In this document: positions 50,794-58,364 of the stretch, in pieces | How positions within the stretch are numbered: the stretch's first letter is position 1 | Layout: every line of letters begins with the position of its first letter | Assembly (NCBI RefSeq): GCF_029227915.1 | Contig: NC_079879.1 | Span: 15,068,001 to 15,132,000 of the forward strand | From: Hydractinia symbiolongicarpus | Taxonomy: Eukaryota; Cnidaria; Hydrozoa; Anthoathecata; Hydractiniidae | Length of the DNA stretch: 64,000 nucleotides | Direction of reading: 5' to 3' | Position numbers and translations under genes: made by a program | The notes under the pieces: generated by a model | The model's database searches: none | What the model saw: only the letters and a program-made list of their open reading frames with translations | What the model was told of the DNA's origin: nothing

Positions 50794-51063
50794 TCACTTG
50801 GATCTCTTGTCGTTATAACGTTTTTGAGATTTTAGATATGCCTCCCTGTTGTCCGACCTCCACCTTGAACAGTATCCATACCATTCCTTCTTGGTATCCA
50901 GATCGATGGTGTAGGATGGGTCGAGATCATTCTTCTCAATCACCTCAACCAATTTGGATTTTTTCATCCCCGCAATATACTTCACCCCACGGGATTTAGC
51001 AACCTCTCGCAACTCTCCCAGTTTCATCAATTTGTAATCTGGTGTGGTATTCATGTCTGACAT
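50794..51063 (-). CDS. Small SAP-like DNA-binding protein
   Basis: 89 residues from the ATG at 51063 (MSDMNTTPD; a longer frame upstream is only Ile/Tyr from AT-rich DNA). Residues 15-46 (LGELREVAKSRGVKYIAG, then KSKLVEVIEKND) form a SAP/HeH-type helix-extended-helix, the same kind of module as the first 35 residues of the polymerase. A basic, aromatic C-terminus (EWYGYCSRWRS, KSQKRY) would suit nucleic-acid binding. It is divergent from integrase, with 87 nt between starts, so the two may share a control region. It could act in replication or DNA condensation; this is inferred. Confidence 0.65.
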   Translation of the reverse strand: MSDMNTTPDYKLMKLGELREVAKSRGVKYIAGMKKSKLVEVIEKNDLDPSYTIDLDTKKEWYGYCSRWRSDNREAYLKSQKRYNDKRSK

Positions 51064-51150
51064 ATAAATATAAATATAAAAAACTTTAAGCACTTTTATC
51101 GTACCACATCATAACAAAAAGAGATAAATAAAGGTGTGCATAAATAAAAC

Positions 51151-52134
51151 ATGTCAAACTCTAAACTTCAAGAGACTTACTATCAACCTCAAAATTTATG
51201 GAAAGGACAAAAGGCTGTTCAGAATTTAAGAGGATTCGGTTTCAAGCCAAAGGAGATTAAGAAGTGGCTATCAAAACAAGCATTTTGGCAAGTACATTTA
51301 CCCGCTCCAAAACATGTTGAAAGACCACATTATGAAGTTACCACCCCTTATGATTTACATCAATTCGATTTATTGTACATGCCCGGTGACATACTGTATG
51401 GTAATAAATATAAGTACATTTTGTCGGGAATCGATGCTGCTTCCAGATACAAAGTAGCCCGACCTTTGAGGACTAAGAAAGCCAAAGAGGTTGCCGCTAT
51501 GATTGAAGACATCTACAAGGCCGGACCATTAACTTATCCAAAAACTTTCCAATGTGATAACGGTTCAGAATTCAAAGCAGATGTGACAAAGCTGTTGGAG
51601 AAGCATAAGGTTGAAATTAAAAGGGCGACTACAAAATATAAGCATACGCACACAGCTTTTGTTGAGGCGTTGAACAAGATACTTGCGGAAAATTTATTCA
51701 AAATACAAGATGCTCAAGAACTGAATGATTCGGAAAAGGTATCATCTACATGGGTTAAGCATCTGTATAAACTGATTGATAGGCTAAACGATACAAAGAC
51801 GCAGATGATTGGTATGAAACCAAAAGATGCTATTATAATGAAAGAGGTGCCTCTTGCTAAACGAGAGAATTATCCACCTGAAGTAGAATTACCTAAAGAT
51901 GGCCTGTATAGATAACTACTACAACCCGGTGAAGAGCATGATGATGGGCGGAGACGGGCAACCGATAGAATATGGTCGAAAAACACATATAGATTGCGTG
52001 AGGTAATAGCGCAACCTGGTAACCGTGTAATGTACTATGTTCAAGACGGACCCGGACGGGCTTTTGTAAAAGAGGAATTGATGTTAATACCTGAAGATAC
52101 AGAATTACCTCCTGATTATGTGCAAGGTTGGTGA
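51151..52134 (+). pseudogene. int: DDE integrase, interrupted by one in-frame stop
   Basis: The frame starts at ATG 51151 and reaches TAA at 51913-51915 (254 residues), then stays open in the same frame for 72 further codons to TGA at 52132-52134. The catalytic triad of retrovirus-type integrases is complete: D73 (HQFDLLYMP), D136 (QCDNGSEF) and E172 (HTAFVEALN), with the classic 35-residue spacing between the last two. The post-stop part has the character of an SH3-like C-terminal DNA-binding domain (RLREVIAQPGNR; FVKEELMLIP), so the stop separates core from tail. Either the gene is broken by a point mutation or a shortened integrase is made; stop readthrough (TAA followed by CTA) is possible but unproven. 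No chromodomain is visible. Confidence 0.85.
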
Positions 52135-52159
52135 AAAAGGGGGACGATACATAAAAAGT

Positions 52160-52184
52160 ATCTTTACCTGTATCTGGTAAAGAT
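52160..52184. terminator. Hairpin between convergent integrase and 197-residue gene
   Basis: Arms ATCTTTACC and GGTAAAGAT around a 7-nt loop, 26 nt after the integrase-frame end and 49 nt after the end of the opposing gene. It can serve both directions. Confidence 0.55.
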
Positions 52185-52232
52185 TTTTCAAATAGCACAC
52201 GAAATATGCTAATGGTATGCAGGCACACATTA

Positions 52233-52826
52233 CTAACTTTGTTCCTGATTTAATGTCTTTTTTAGACTTTGGACCTCGGCCATTAGACTTTTTTCAAACT
52301 GGTTGCGCGTTTCGCTCTCCATCTTTCTGTCGGTTTTCGTAATTTTATCCAGAGCTTCGTAGTATATACCGCACAGGGTTTGAAATTCAATGTGACTAAT
52401 GTCATCATTATTCAGGGCCTGCGAGAAGGAGTTTTCAAACACGGCGATGGCAGACGTCGCAACATCATATAATTTCATGACTTTGTCAAGTTTGCTCTGA
52501 TATCTTTTAATCATGGCTGTGATAATGCCGGTGGAAATAGAGCCAGATAGGGCCACACCACCCAATCCGACAGAAACGGGGATTCCAATAAGGGTAGCGC
52601 CCGTTACTATTGAACCAATACCGGAGGCAATGGTTAGGGTGCCCGCGCCGGCATTTAAAAGCACTAATCGGTGTAATGCCTTGTTGTATTTCTCATACTT
52701 TGTGTTGAATTTGTTTTTTAATTTTATCAACTCCTCAAGTTGGGAATTAACTGTATTTGTGTTAAACTTGTCTTGCTCGCTCGAATACTCAGGAGCCGTG
52801 GGTAGCTTCGGATAAATCTCTGCCAT
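52233..52826 (-). CDS. Polinton membrane-associated protein, full-length copy
   Basis: 197 residues. Pro-rich start (MAEIYPKLPTAPEYSS), helical basic segment (30-50), long Gly/Ala/Ile-rich hydrophobic region (about 52-100, with GAGTLTIASGIGSIVTG), then a helical C-terminus with EFQTLCGIYYEAL. I know similar proteins as recurrent accessory ORFs of cnidarian Polintons but know no function. The hydrophobic stretch suggests membrane insertion, perhaps in entry or in the virion. A partial paralogue lies immediately upstream (23 nt), and it converges on the integrase. Confidence 0.7.
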   Translation of the reverse strand: MAEIYPKLPTAPEYSSEQDKFNTNTVNSQLEELIKLKNKFNTKYEKYNKALHRLVLLNAGAGTLTIASGIGSIVTGATLIGIPVSVGLGGVALSGSISTGIITAMIKRYQSKLDKVMKLYDVATSAIAVFENSFSQALNNDDISHIEFQTLCGIYYEALDKITKTDRKMESETRNQFEKSLMAEVQSLKKTLNQEQS

Positions 52827-52849
52827 TGGTTACTACAAAGAAAAAAACT

Positions 52850-53190
52850 TTACTCTAAATAACCTATATCTAGTTTATCCAGATCCTTGAGAGTTCTGTG
52901 ATATGTATCACACAAACTTTCAAAATCGGCTCTACAGATGTACCGGCTGTTTGGTAGCGTTTTATCGAACACATCGATGGCATTTTGTACAACGTGACAT
53001 GAGGCTCTGACTTTGTTAAGTTTCTCCCGATATATCTTAATATATTCGGTGGTAACCGCACATGAAGCAGAGCTTAATAGACACATACCCGAACCCCAAA
53101 CTGCGCGGCCTTTTCTAATAATGATCGCTGCGGTCGCTATCGAGCTGGTAACGGCCACGGTTTCGGATATACCCTCCATAAGCGCCAATA
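52850..53190 (-). pseudogene. 5'-truncated paralogue of the 197-residue gene
   Basis: From about CILALMEG onward this frame aligns along its length with residues 67-185 of the 197-residue protein (hydrophobic region, then YREKLNKV against YQSKLDKV, FESLC against FQTLC), but the first 66 residues are missing and the C-terminus is shorter (ends DKLDIGYLE). Homology stops exactly at a run of five ATTGAT repeats (53194-53223). Open sequence beyond that (to 53335) is antisense of the opposing gene and not real. The only internal ATG (53179) would give 109 residues. Confidence 0.65.
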
Positions 53191-54456
53191 TGCATTGATA
53201 TTGATATTGATATTGATATTGATCCGTTTGGTGAACATGGTCAAACCGATGAGGGTCCCGATGAAACCACACCTCTGGTACCGAAGGAACGCACACGGGT
53301 ACAGATACACACACCTGATGAAGAGGAGACATCATTCGGTGGAGGCTCCTCTCAACGCGCTAGAGTTACTAGTGAGCGGGTTAAATCACTATATGAGGCG
53401 CTACTAACTAAATATCCAAACGAGGACCCTAGTGTGATACATACCGATCTGTTTGAGATTCGTGGTGGTGAACTATACTACAAGGGTGATAACAGACCAC
53501 TGACACATGGTGGATCTCTAAGGTCTACCGGTACCATTGCAGATCTATTAGGCAAGAAAAGGCTGCGCAGTTTGGGGTTCGATATACCGAAAGGTAGTAT
53601 TACCCCCCGACAGGCCGCTAGGCTAAACAAAATAGAAGAGAGACTACCGTCACCTGATAAAATAGAAACAGCGACCGATATAGAATTAGAAACCATGTCT
53701 GGAGATGTTGTGAACAGTGCGGAGGACCTGGTATCGCTGGTCGATGATGGTACACTGAGAGGTAAATATCCCGCGGGTGATATTCGTGGATTGGATAGTT
53801 CCGTGCAAAAAATTCGGGGGAGTCTCCAACTCACGACCGCTAAAAAGGTAGATATCGAGAACAATATACATAAGGAAGAAATGAAGTTGAAGGAGTTGGA
53901 AGATCCCTCATACACGGATGAACAGAGGGAGAAGGTGGCCGAGAGGTTGGAAAAGCTAAACGATATGTTGGAGGCTAACCAGGATGGTATCAATATCCTC
54001 AAGGGTGAACTTAACACCCAGATAAAAAGCATCAAGGAGACGATTGCTAAAGTACTTAGCAAAGATACAACATTGGGTGAAAAGATACGAACGCTATTCC
54101 GTGAGCAGGGTATCACCGTTGTCAGTGTACTAACGGCATTTGGTATGGTTATCGGCCTTCTAGTTGAAACTTTGACACCAGGGGGTGGGGGGTCATCCAC
54201 CAGTAATACAAAAAATCATGAAAAAACCGAGGGTGGTGCGAGGGAATGGATAAAGAACAAGCTGAGTGCACTAGGATCTCTCCTGGGTAGATTAGCCGGT
54301 GCCGCAGCCGCATCACTACCGGGTATAATTGGATCCATCGTATCGTGGATCCTAAATAGAGCAAAGGAGGCCGTTGGTTGGTTGAGTCAAAACCTTTGGG
54401 CTTTGATAGTTGGAATCGGAGGTCTGATATACACCTACATGGTTACAAAGCGTTAG
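53182..54456 (+). pseudogene. Polinton coiled-coil/membrane protein without a start codon
   Basis: The frame opens after TAA (53179-53181) and runs to TAG at 54456, but contains no ATG until codon 88 of the part after 53434. The 84 codons before 53434 are clearly protein-like (PFGEHGQTDEG, ETTPLVPKERT, KSLYEALLTKYPNEDPS), so the true start has been lost at the ATTGAT run. Counting from 53434: coiled coil about 145-215, membrane segment 227-247, Gly/Ser linker, amphipathic Ala-rich segment 287-308 and a C-terminal membrane segment 321-337 followed by KR. I know this architecture from other invertebrate Polintons; function unknown, possibly a virion or entry membrane protein. Confidence 0.65.
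53194..53223. repeat. (ATTGAT)5 at a head-to-head junction
   Basis: Five perfect ATTGAT units. They lie exactly where the coding parts of two divergent genes meet with both start codons and the intergenic promoter region missing. Confidence 0.95.
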
Positions 54457-54470
54457 TGGAATCTGGAATA

Positions 54471-54495
54471 TATGTTACATGTGTCATGTAACATA
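54471..54495. terminator. Hairpin between two convergent genes
   Basis: Arms TATGTTACATG and CATGTAACATA (11 bp, perfect), 3-nt loop, placed between the stop codons at 54456 (+) and 54513 (-). It shares the GTTAC/GTAAC core of the other 3'-end palindromes. A second, smaller inverted repeat (GTGGTAT..ATACCAC, 54502-54532) overlaps the end of the minus-strand gene. Confidence 0.65.
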
Positions 54496-54512
54496 ATACC
54501 TGTGGTATCGTA

Positions 54513-54944
54513 CTATTTTTCGAAATACCACACGGCGCCCCCGACACCGATCATGCTTAGCGCGATAAATGCCAATTCCCGTTCATGTTGGCCATTGCCG
54601 GGTGTATAAAAGTCGCTCAATACGGGTTCGCGTGGAATATCCGTGAGGGTTGATCCTCCAAACACTTTTTTATATTCACGCATCGCATCATCCAGCTCTG
54701 TGAATTTACCCTCGGCCTTCTTCTCAAGTCTGAGCTGCTTATTGATAAAGTCCACCCTCTCTTGTCTTTTACGTTGCCATATAACCTGAGCCTTCTGCAG
54801 TTGTTCTATGGCTAGATCATGCCGCTTCCGTTCCTTATCTATCCTGTCCTTGGATAAACTTGAAAAGAGATAGCTTGATCCGGTGAAAGCCAAAGCGTTC
54901 GCGAAGCACCTCCCAACATCATTGCAATTGAAGCCATGTTTCAT
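54513..54944 (-). CDS. Coiled-coil protein with C-terminal membrane anchor
   Basis: 143 residues. A short Cys-containing start (MKHGFNCNDVGRCF) with a hydrophobic patch (16-28) precedes a strongly charged helix rich in Lys/Arg/Glu/Gln (33-95; KERKRHDLAIEQLQKAQV), a Pro-rich turn, and a C-terminal hydrophobic segment ELAFIALSMIGVGGAVWYF (122-140). I know relatives as accessory genes of cnidarian Polintons; function unknown. It could bridge membrane and capsid. It starts 24 nt after the end of the 43-residue frame upstream. Confidence 0.7.
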   Translation of the reverse strand: MKHGFNCNDVGRCFANALAFTGSSYLFSSLSKDRIDKERKRHDLAIEQLQKAQVIWQRKRQERVDFINKQLRLEKKAEGKFTELDDAMREYKKVFGGSTLTDIPREPVLSDFYTPGNGQHERELAFIALSMIGVGGAVWYFEK

Positions 54945-54968
54945 ATACTACAGTATAATTTAGTGTTG

Positions 54969-55100
54969 TTATTTTAATACGATAGCTTCCGAGTCTATGA
55001 CATCCGTATCCACCTCCATGTATTCCACCTTGGGTAAAATCCTCTCAACTTTCTTACGTTGACATAAAACCCAGACCAACCATTCCAGTATTCTCAACAT
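54969..55100 (-). CDS. 43-residue micro-ORF overlapping upstream stop (TAATG)
   Basis: The ATG shares its A with the TAA stop of the 75-residue gene (TAATG). It encodes a hydrophobic start (MLRILEWLVWVLC), a basic turn (QRKKVER) and an acidic tail (VDTDVIDSEAIVLK), the plan of a tiny type I/III membrane protein. The stop-start overlap suggests the two are translated from one message by reinitiation. No family is known to me. Confidence 0.5.
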   Translation of the reverse strand: MLRILEWLVWVLCQRKKVERILPKVEYMEVDTDVIDSEAIVLK

Positions 55101-55327
55101 TATATATTTATAGTTTCAGGTATAATTTTTTGCTTAACTAGATATTCTCTTGTCATTTCACTTGCGGCGACTATGGCTACAAGCTTTCCGGTATCTTCCA
55201 GGTCAAACTTCTGAATTGATGGTGGTGTCATTTTTAATACCTTTTTCCCGAGCATTGAATAGCCTACAGCGAAAACGCATACGACCGATGCTTTATAAAT
55301 ATCGTTGACTATACTTTTCTTATCCAT
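55100..55327 (-). CDS. Small two-helix membrane protein
   Basis: 75 residues, with hydrophobic stretches ASVVCVFAVGYSML (13-26) and, weaker, LVAIVAASEMT (48-58), separated by a basic GKKVLKM. The C-terminus is polar (KQKIIPETINI). Similar small proteins recur in invertebrate Polintons, in my memory next to the same neighbours. Function unknown. The start lies right after a TATATATAAAAC sequence, which would be an unusually close TATA if used. Confidence 0.6.
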   Translation of the reverse strand: MDKKSIVNDIYKASVVCVFAVGYSMLGKKVLKMTPPSIQKFDLEDTGKLVAIVAASEMTREYLVKQKIIPETINI

Positions 55328-55351
55328 GTTTTATATATATACTTCAAGATT

Positions 55352-55369
55352 ATAATATCGCGATATTAT
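55352..55369. terminator. 18-nt perfect palindrome after the 139-residue gene
   Basis: ATAATATCG and its exact reverse complement, beginning 4 nt after the stop at 55374. Different sequence from the GTTAC/GTAAC class but the same position relative to the gene. Confidence 0.55.
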
Positions 55370-55373
55370 CCCT

Positions 55374-55793
55374 TTATTCCATTTCAAGTTTACTTATTCT
55401 CATAGTTTTTTTATTACCTGAGTTACTTGGTGGGGTACCCTTCACCTTAATATTTTTGTCCTTATTTTTATAAACGTAATAAGCACCAATTAGTACCATA
55501 ACTATCACACCACCACCACCCATTATTGTGTAGTTCACTCCACCGTGTTTAGGACCATCTGTCACAGAATCCTCAATGACAATATCCTTAGGATCCTCCA
55601 ACTGTGTCTGAGGCGCTGACTGTGTCTGAGGTGCCGGCCGGGTTTGTGTCTGAGGTGCCGACTGTGCCTCCGTCTGAGCCATGAGCAATCTTTTATATTC
55701 TTCCCTATTTTTACGATTGTATTCAGCAAGCCTTTTACCAGCCTCAACCTTTTTAGGGTTCTTCGTTGTCACCTGAACTGGAGTATCCGACAT
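55374..55793 (-). CDS. Single-pass membrane protein with PQT repeats
   Basis: 139 residues. Basic N-terminal helix (KKVEAGKRLAEYNRKNREEY, 14-33), a repeat-rich linker (APQTQ repeated four times, 48-67), acidic stretch, one membrane segment (88-107; TIMGGGGVIVMVLIGAYYVY), and a basic C-terminus. The basic helix could bind DNA or capsid while the protein is anchored. I know relatives from cnidarian Polintons; function unknown. Its first 41 nt overlap the end of the gene upstream. Confidence 0.65.
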   Translation of the reverse strand: MSDTPVQVTTKNPKKVEAGKRLAEYNRKNREEYKRLLMAQTEAQSAPQTQTRPAPQTQSAPQTQLEDPKDIVIEDSVTDGPKHGGVNYTIMGGGGVIVMVLIGAYYVYKNKDKNIKVKGTPPSNSGNKKTMRISKLEME

Positions 55794-56358
55794 CTTTAGT
55801 ATCCGTATCGATATTGTTTAAATTTTTTCCTGCGATATAATGCCTACCTGTTATTAAACCTACACTGATTGGTGATAGTAGTGATCCGAACTTATAATAT
55901 AGATCACATGTGAACCTTTGGAGTGCCGAGTTTAGGAATGGATCATTCTCCAGGTCATCACTCAGCGCTTTTTGATTTTTTATACCCAGGGCTGTACAGG
56001 CGCCCATGGAGTACATGTGGATTATTGACTGCCCCAAAGACTTTACCATTTGACCGGATAGTTTAGCCTCGTATATTGTGAAAAGTTTATCCACCTCATC
56101 ATTCTTGAGCTTCTGGATCTCCACCTCCGTATACATCTTCCCAAGATATAACTTGCTATTTCCGGTCAGCACGCACTCGAGCAATTTCTGTCTCTTCCCA
56201 TCATCCTGGTCCTCGATAAAAATTAGGTTGTCAATTGCGGTTTCAGCCATTTTCAATAGCGATAGGTATTTTTTAATACAAAAAAGACAAAAACTAACCA
56301 ATACCAGCAATAGCACTACAGCTATCACCAGTAATATGAAATTTATATATTCTATCAT
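55753..56358 (-). CDS. Membrane-anchored protein of unknown function
   Basis: 201 residues from ATG 56358 (MIEYINFILL); the open frame reaches 56412 with a weaker upstream start inside the palindrome region. N-terminal membrane segment (about 5-28; LLVIAVVLLLVLVSFCLFC), then a soluble domain with Asp/Glu/Lys-rich helices and three Cys, ending with an acidic tail (SSSGDNEEP). No recognised motif. Overlaps the start of the 139-residue gene by 41 nt, so both probably sit on one transcript. Confidence 0.6.
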   Translation of the reverse strand: MIEYINFILLVIAVVLLLVLVSFCLFCIKKYLSLLKMAETAIDNLIFIEDQDDGKRQKLLECVLTGNSKLYLGKMYTEVEIQKLKNDEVDKLFTIYEAKLSGQMVKSLGQSIIHMYSMGACTALGIKNQKALSDDLENDPFLNSALQRFTCDLYYKFGSLLSPISVGLITGRHYIAGKNLNNIDTDTKDVGYSSSGDNEEP

Positions 56359-56388
56359 TATAGGATAGTACTGTAGTTTTCCTATAGA

Positions 56389-56413
56389 TTTGTTACAAGA
56401 GTCTTGTAACAAA
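56389..56413. terminator. 3'-end palindrome after the ATPase gene
   Basis: Arms TTTGTTACAAGA and its exact reverse complement with one base between, 11 nt after the ATPase stop. It shares TTTGTTAC/GTAACAAA with the palindromes at 50131 and 50758 but has a different centre, as expected if the arms and pairing rather than the exact sequence are kept. Confidence 0.7.
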
Positions 56414-56424
56414 AAACTTCCAAT

Positions 56425-57021
56425 CTAGCAAATCACGTGGGTTCTTGGATGTTCCATCCTCATGACTAAATGTGTATATTTGCCATCTTTTAACCTTTCC
56501 TTAACCTTCTGGATCTCCGATGATTCAATGACATCATTCTCTTCGTGGATAGTTGCGAGATCATGTCTGTCCTTTGGATACCACACATATAACATTTTTG
56601 CCTGCCTTCGTAAGTTCTTCGGTATCGCGGTGTATGATTGTGTGAGTAACCACATTGTGTGGTTTCGATGACGACCGCTGATAGCCAGCTCCAGCAGTGG
56701 TTGCCTCTTTTTGTCCAGTTTCTCATCCGCGATAATGTCATCGATCAGGAATAATGTTTTGTATCCCGCGAATAAATCCGTCATCTTTTGGATCCATTCA
56801 TACAACATACCTCTGGGCTCAATTAGAATCACATATCTGTCGTTCCAAAACCATTTTCGACACATATATGTCTTATTCCATCTTAATGTTGGACATATAA
56901 TCACAATGAAATCGAAGTGATCAAAGTATTCACTCTCTAGTAGCGTTACTACGCGTTTGGATTTTCCGCAGCCGGTTGGACCGACGAATAGTGCCGTGTG
57001 GGGATCTTTCATGTAGTCCAT
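56425..57021 (-). CDS. FtsK/A32-type DNA-packaging ATPase
   Basis: 198 residues from ATG 57021 (another ATG at 57036 would overlap the capsid gene). Walker A GPTGCGKS, Walker B FLIDD (about 68 residues later) and a sensor-like WLLTQSYTAIP are all present, with the arginine-rich segment SGRHRNH before it. Such ATPases pump viral DNA into preformed capsids in Polintons, virophages, poxviruses and their kin. The start codon lies 2 nt after the stop of the major capsid gene, so the two are likely co-transcribed. Length is close to the usual 200-260 residues. Confidence 0.92.
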   Translation of the reverse strand: MDYMKDPHTALFVGPTGCGKSKRVVTLLESEYFDHFDFIVIICPTLRWNKTYMCRKWFWNDRYVILIEPRGMLYEWIQKMTDLFAGYKTLFLIDDIIADEKLDKKRQPLLELAISGRHRNHTMWLLTQSYTAIPKNLRRQAKMLYVWYPKDRHDLATIHEENDVIESSEIQKVKERLKDGKYTHLVMRMEHPRTHVIC

Positions 57022-57022
57022 C

Positions 57023-58315
57023 TTAATATAGTACATCCATAATTTCACCGTTTTGAATATTTAATTGAGCATCCATGATTAGATATATGTAAGCGTTTAA
57101 GGATCCTGCGGTTTCGGCGGTCTTTTCAACTTGCAGTGTGATACCCTCGCTCGCATTTTCAATCCGTCGACCGGTCCCGTGCAGTGAGTTTTCATCTATG
57201 GTTCTGAAATCCAGCCATAGAGCATATTTCGTGGTTAGGTAGTCCGCGACCTTCACATCGTGTAATTGTAAATGTTTTTGTATTTCACCAGCATTGCCAT
57301 CCCTTTGTTTACCCTCCGCAAAATACTTACAAATTTCACCATAATGTTCAAACGGTTGCTTACCCTCAACTATGGCGGATACCTTTTTGATCTTAGGATT
57401 GTAGAACCTACCCGTATCTCGTTTGTAAGCTTTCTCTTCCTCAAACAGAACCAATATACCCTTCAGGGACTTGCATGGTGTATTGAATGACCAATTCCAC
57501 GTTGTGTCTGACTTATCCACCCTAATTTGTCTATGTCTCAAGAATCTGTCGTAAAGTACGGCCATGTTTTCGTATTCATTTGAAATGAATCTGGCAAGTG
57601 TCGGTTGTGTCACAATCTCATATTCCAGAGATATGTTGGAGATTTTGTATTTAGCATCCGGCGCCGGTGCCGTGGCGGAACCCGAAGGTTTAGTAGGTGT
57701 TGATAGTACTACCCTGTCGTAATTGTTGAATGTGATCTCATAACATAACCTATTACCTAGTCCCGCTTGATAATACGGGATCGTGCTATCCAACATTTCA
57801 AAATCTAGTGGTATGGTGAACTTATTTTTATACGCATCATAGATTGCTTTGTCCGCTACCTCCGATGTATCTTTATCAGCAGCTCCAACTCTCAGTTTCA
57901 TGCAATTTTCCGTGCAACCATCATCGGATATGATACCCTGTCTGATTGAGTTCCCCTTCTCATGCTTTGTCAGCCATAAATCTCTGTAGCATCCGAAAAT
58001 ATCAAAGTCATCAATGCTCAGAATCTCAGTACCCTCGAACTTGATAGCTAGCTTTTTAACAATTGCCCTCCCGATGTTAGAGACCAATGTTCTCTTCGTG
58101 TCGGCTTTTGATTCGAGATCAATGTCGAAACTTAGTTTCGAAGTACCCGGAACAATGACATCATCGTTACCTAAATTAGGGAACCTAATCAGGAGTAACT
58201 GGTTCTGATCAATCTCACTTGGGTTGTGAGTGACAATTACTTTTTGATGCGTTCCTTTTACGCCATGTGCGGTTCTAAGTGAACGTTCTGGGTTTAACTT
58301 TTTCCCGTATTCCAT
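57023..58315 (-). CDS. Major capsid protein, double jelly-roll type (likely)
   Basis: 430 residues, rich in beta-prone sequence: KVIVTHNPSEIDQNQLLLIR near the N-terminus, GRAIVKKLAIKFEGTEIL, FTIPLDFEML, LCYEITFNNYDRVV, then in the second half NWSFNTPCKSLKGILVLFEE and YALWLDFRTIDEN. I know this protein as the conserved large structural gene of invertebrate Polintons, assigned a double jelly-roll fold. It would form the hexon-like capsomers. Its position between minor capsid and ATPase is the usual order. The start at MEYGKKLNPERS is the only good ATG. The frame is intact. Confidence 0.82.
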   Translation of the reverse strand: MEYGKKLNPERSLRTAHGVKGTHQKVIVTHNPSEIDQNQLLLIRFPNLGNDDVIVPGTSKLSFDIDLESKADTKRTLVSNIGRAIVKKLAIKFEGTEILSIDDFDIFGCYRDLWLTKHEKGNSIRQGIISDDGCTENCMKLRVGAADKDTSEVADKAIYDAYKNKFTIPLDFEMLDSTIPYYQAGLGNRLCYEITFNNYDRVVLSTPTKPSGSATAPAPDAKYKISNISLEYEIVTQPTLARFISNEYENMAVLYDRFLRHRQIRVDKSDTTWNWSFNTPCKSLKGILVLFEEEKAYKRDTGRFYNPKIKKVSAIVEGKQPFEHYGEICKYFAEGKQRDGNAGEIQKHLQLHDVKVADYLTTKYALWLDFRTIDENSLHGTGRRIENASEGITLQVEKTAETAGSLNAYIYLIMDAQLNIQNGEIMDVLY

Positions 58316-58364
58316 GCTATTCCATATTACTTTTATTTTATTTTACTTTAATTCGGTTAATGTA

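Noticed and set aside
53191-53335. N-terminal extension of the truncated paralogue
   Set aside because: Reads through the ATTGAT run and the antisense of the opposing gene; no homology to the 197-residue sister.
53478-54200. 240-residue minus-strand frame
   Set aside because: Antisense shadow of the plus-strand coiled-coil/membrane gene, Ser/Pro-rich composition typical of antisense, no motif.
49626-56413. Reading the repeated palindromes as a CRISPR-like array or recombination sites
   Set aside because: Spacing is gene-length, positions track stop codons, and no uniform spacers exist.
57036-57048. Longer ATPase start overlapping the capsid gene
   Set aside because: The frame opens with GTG there; an ATG at 57021 lies just after the capsid stop and keeps all conserved motifs.
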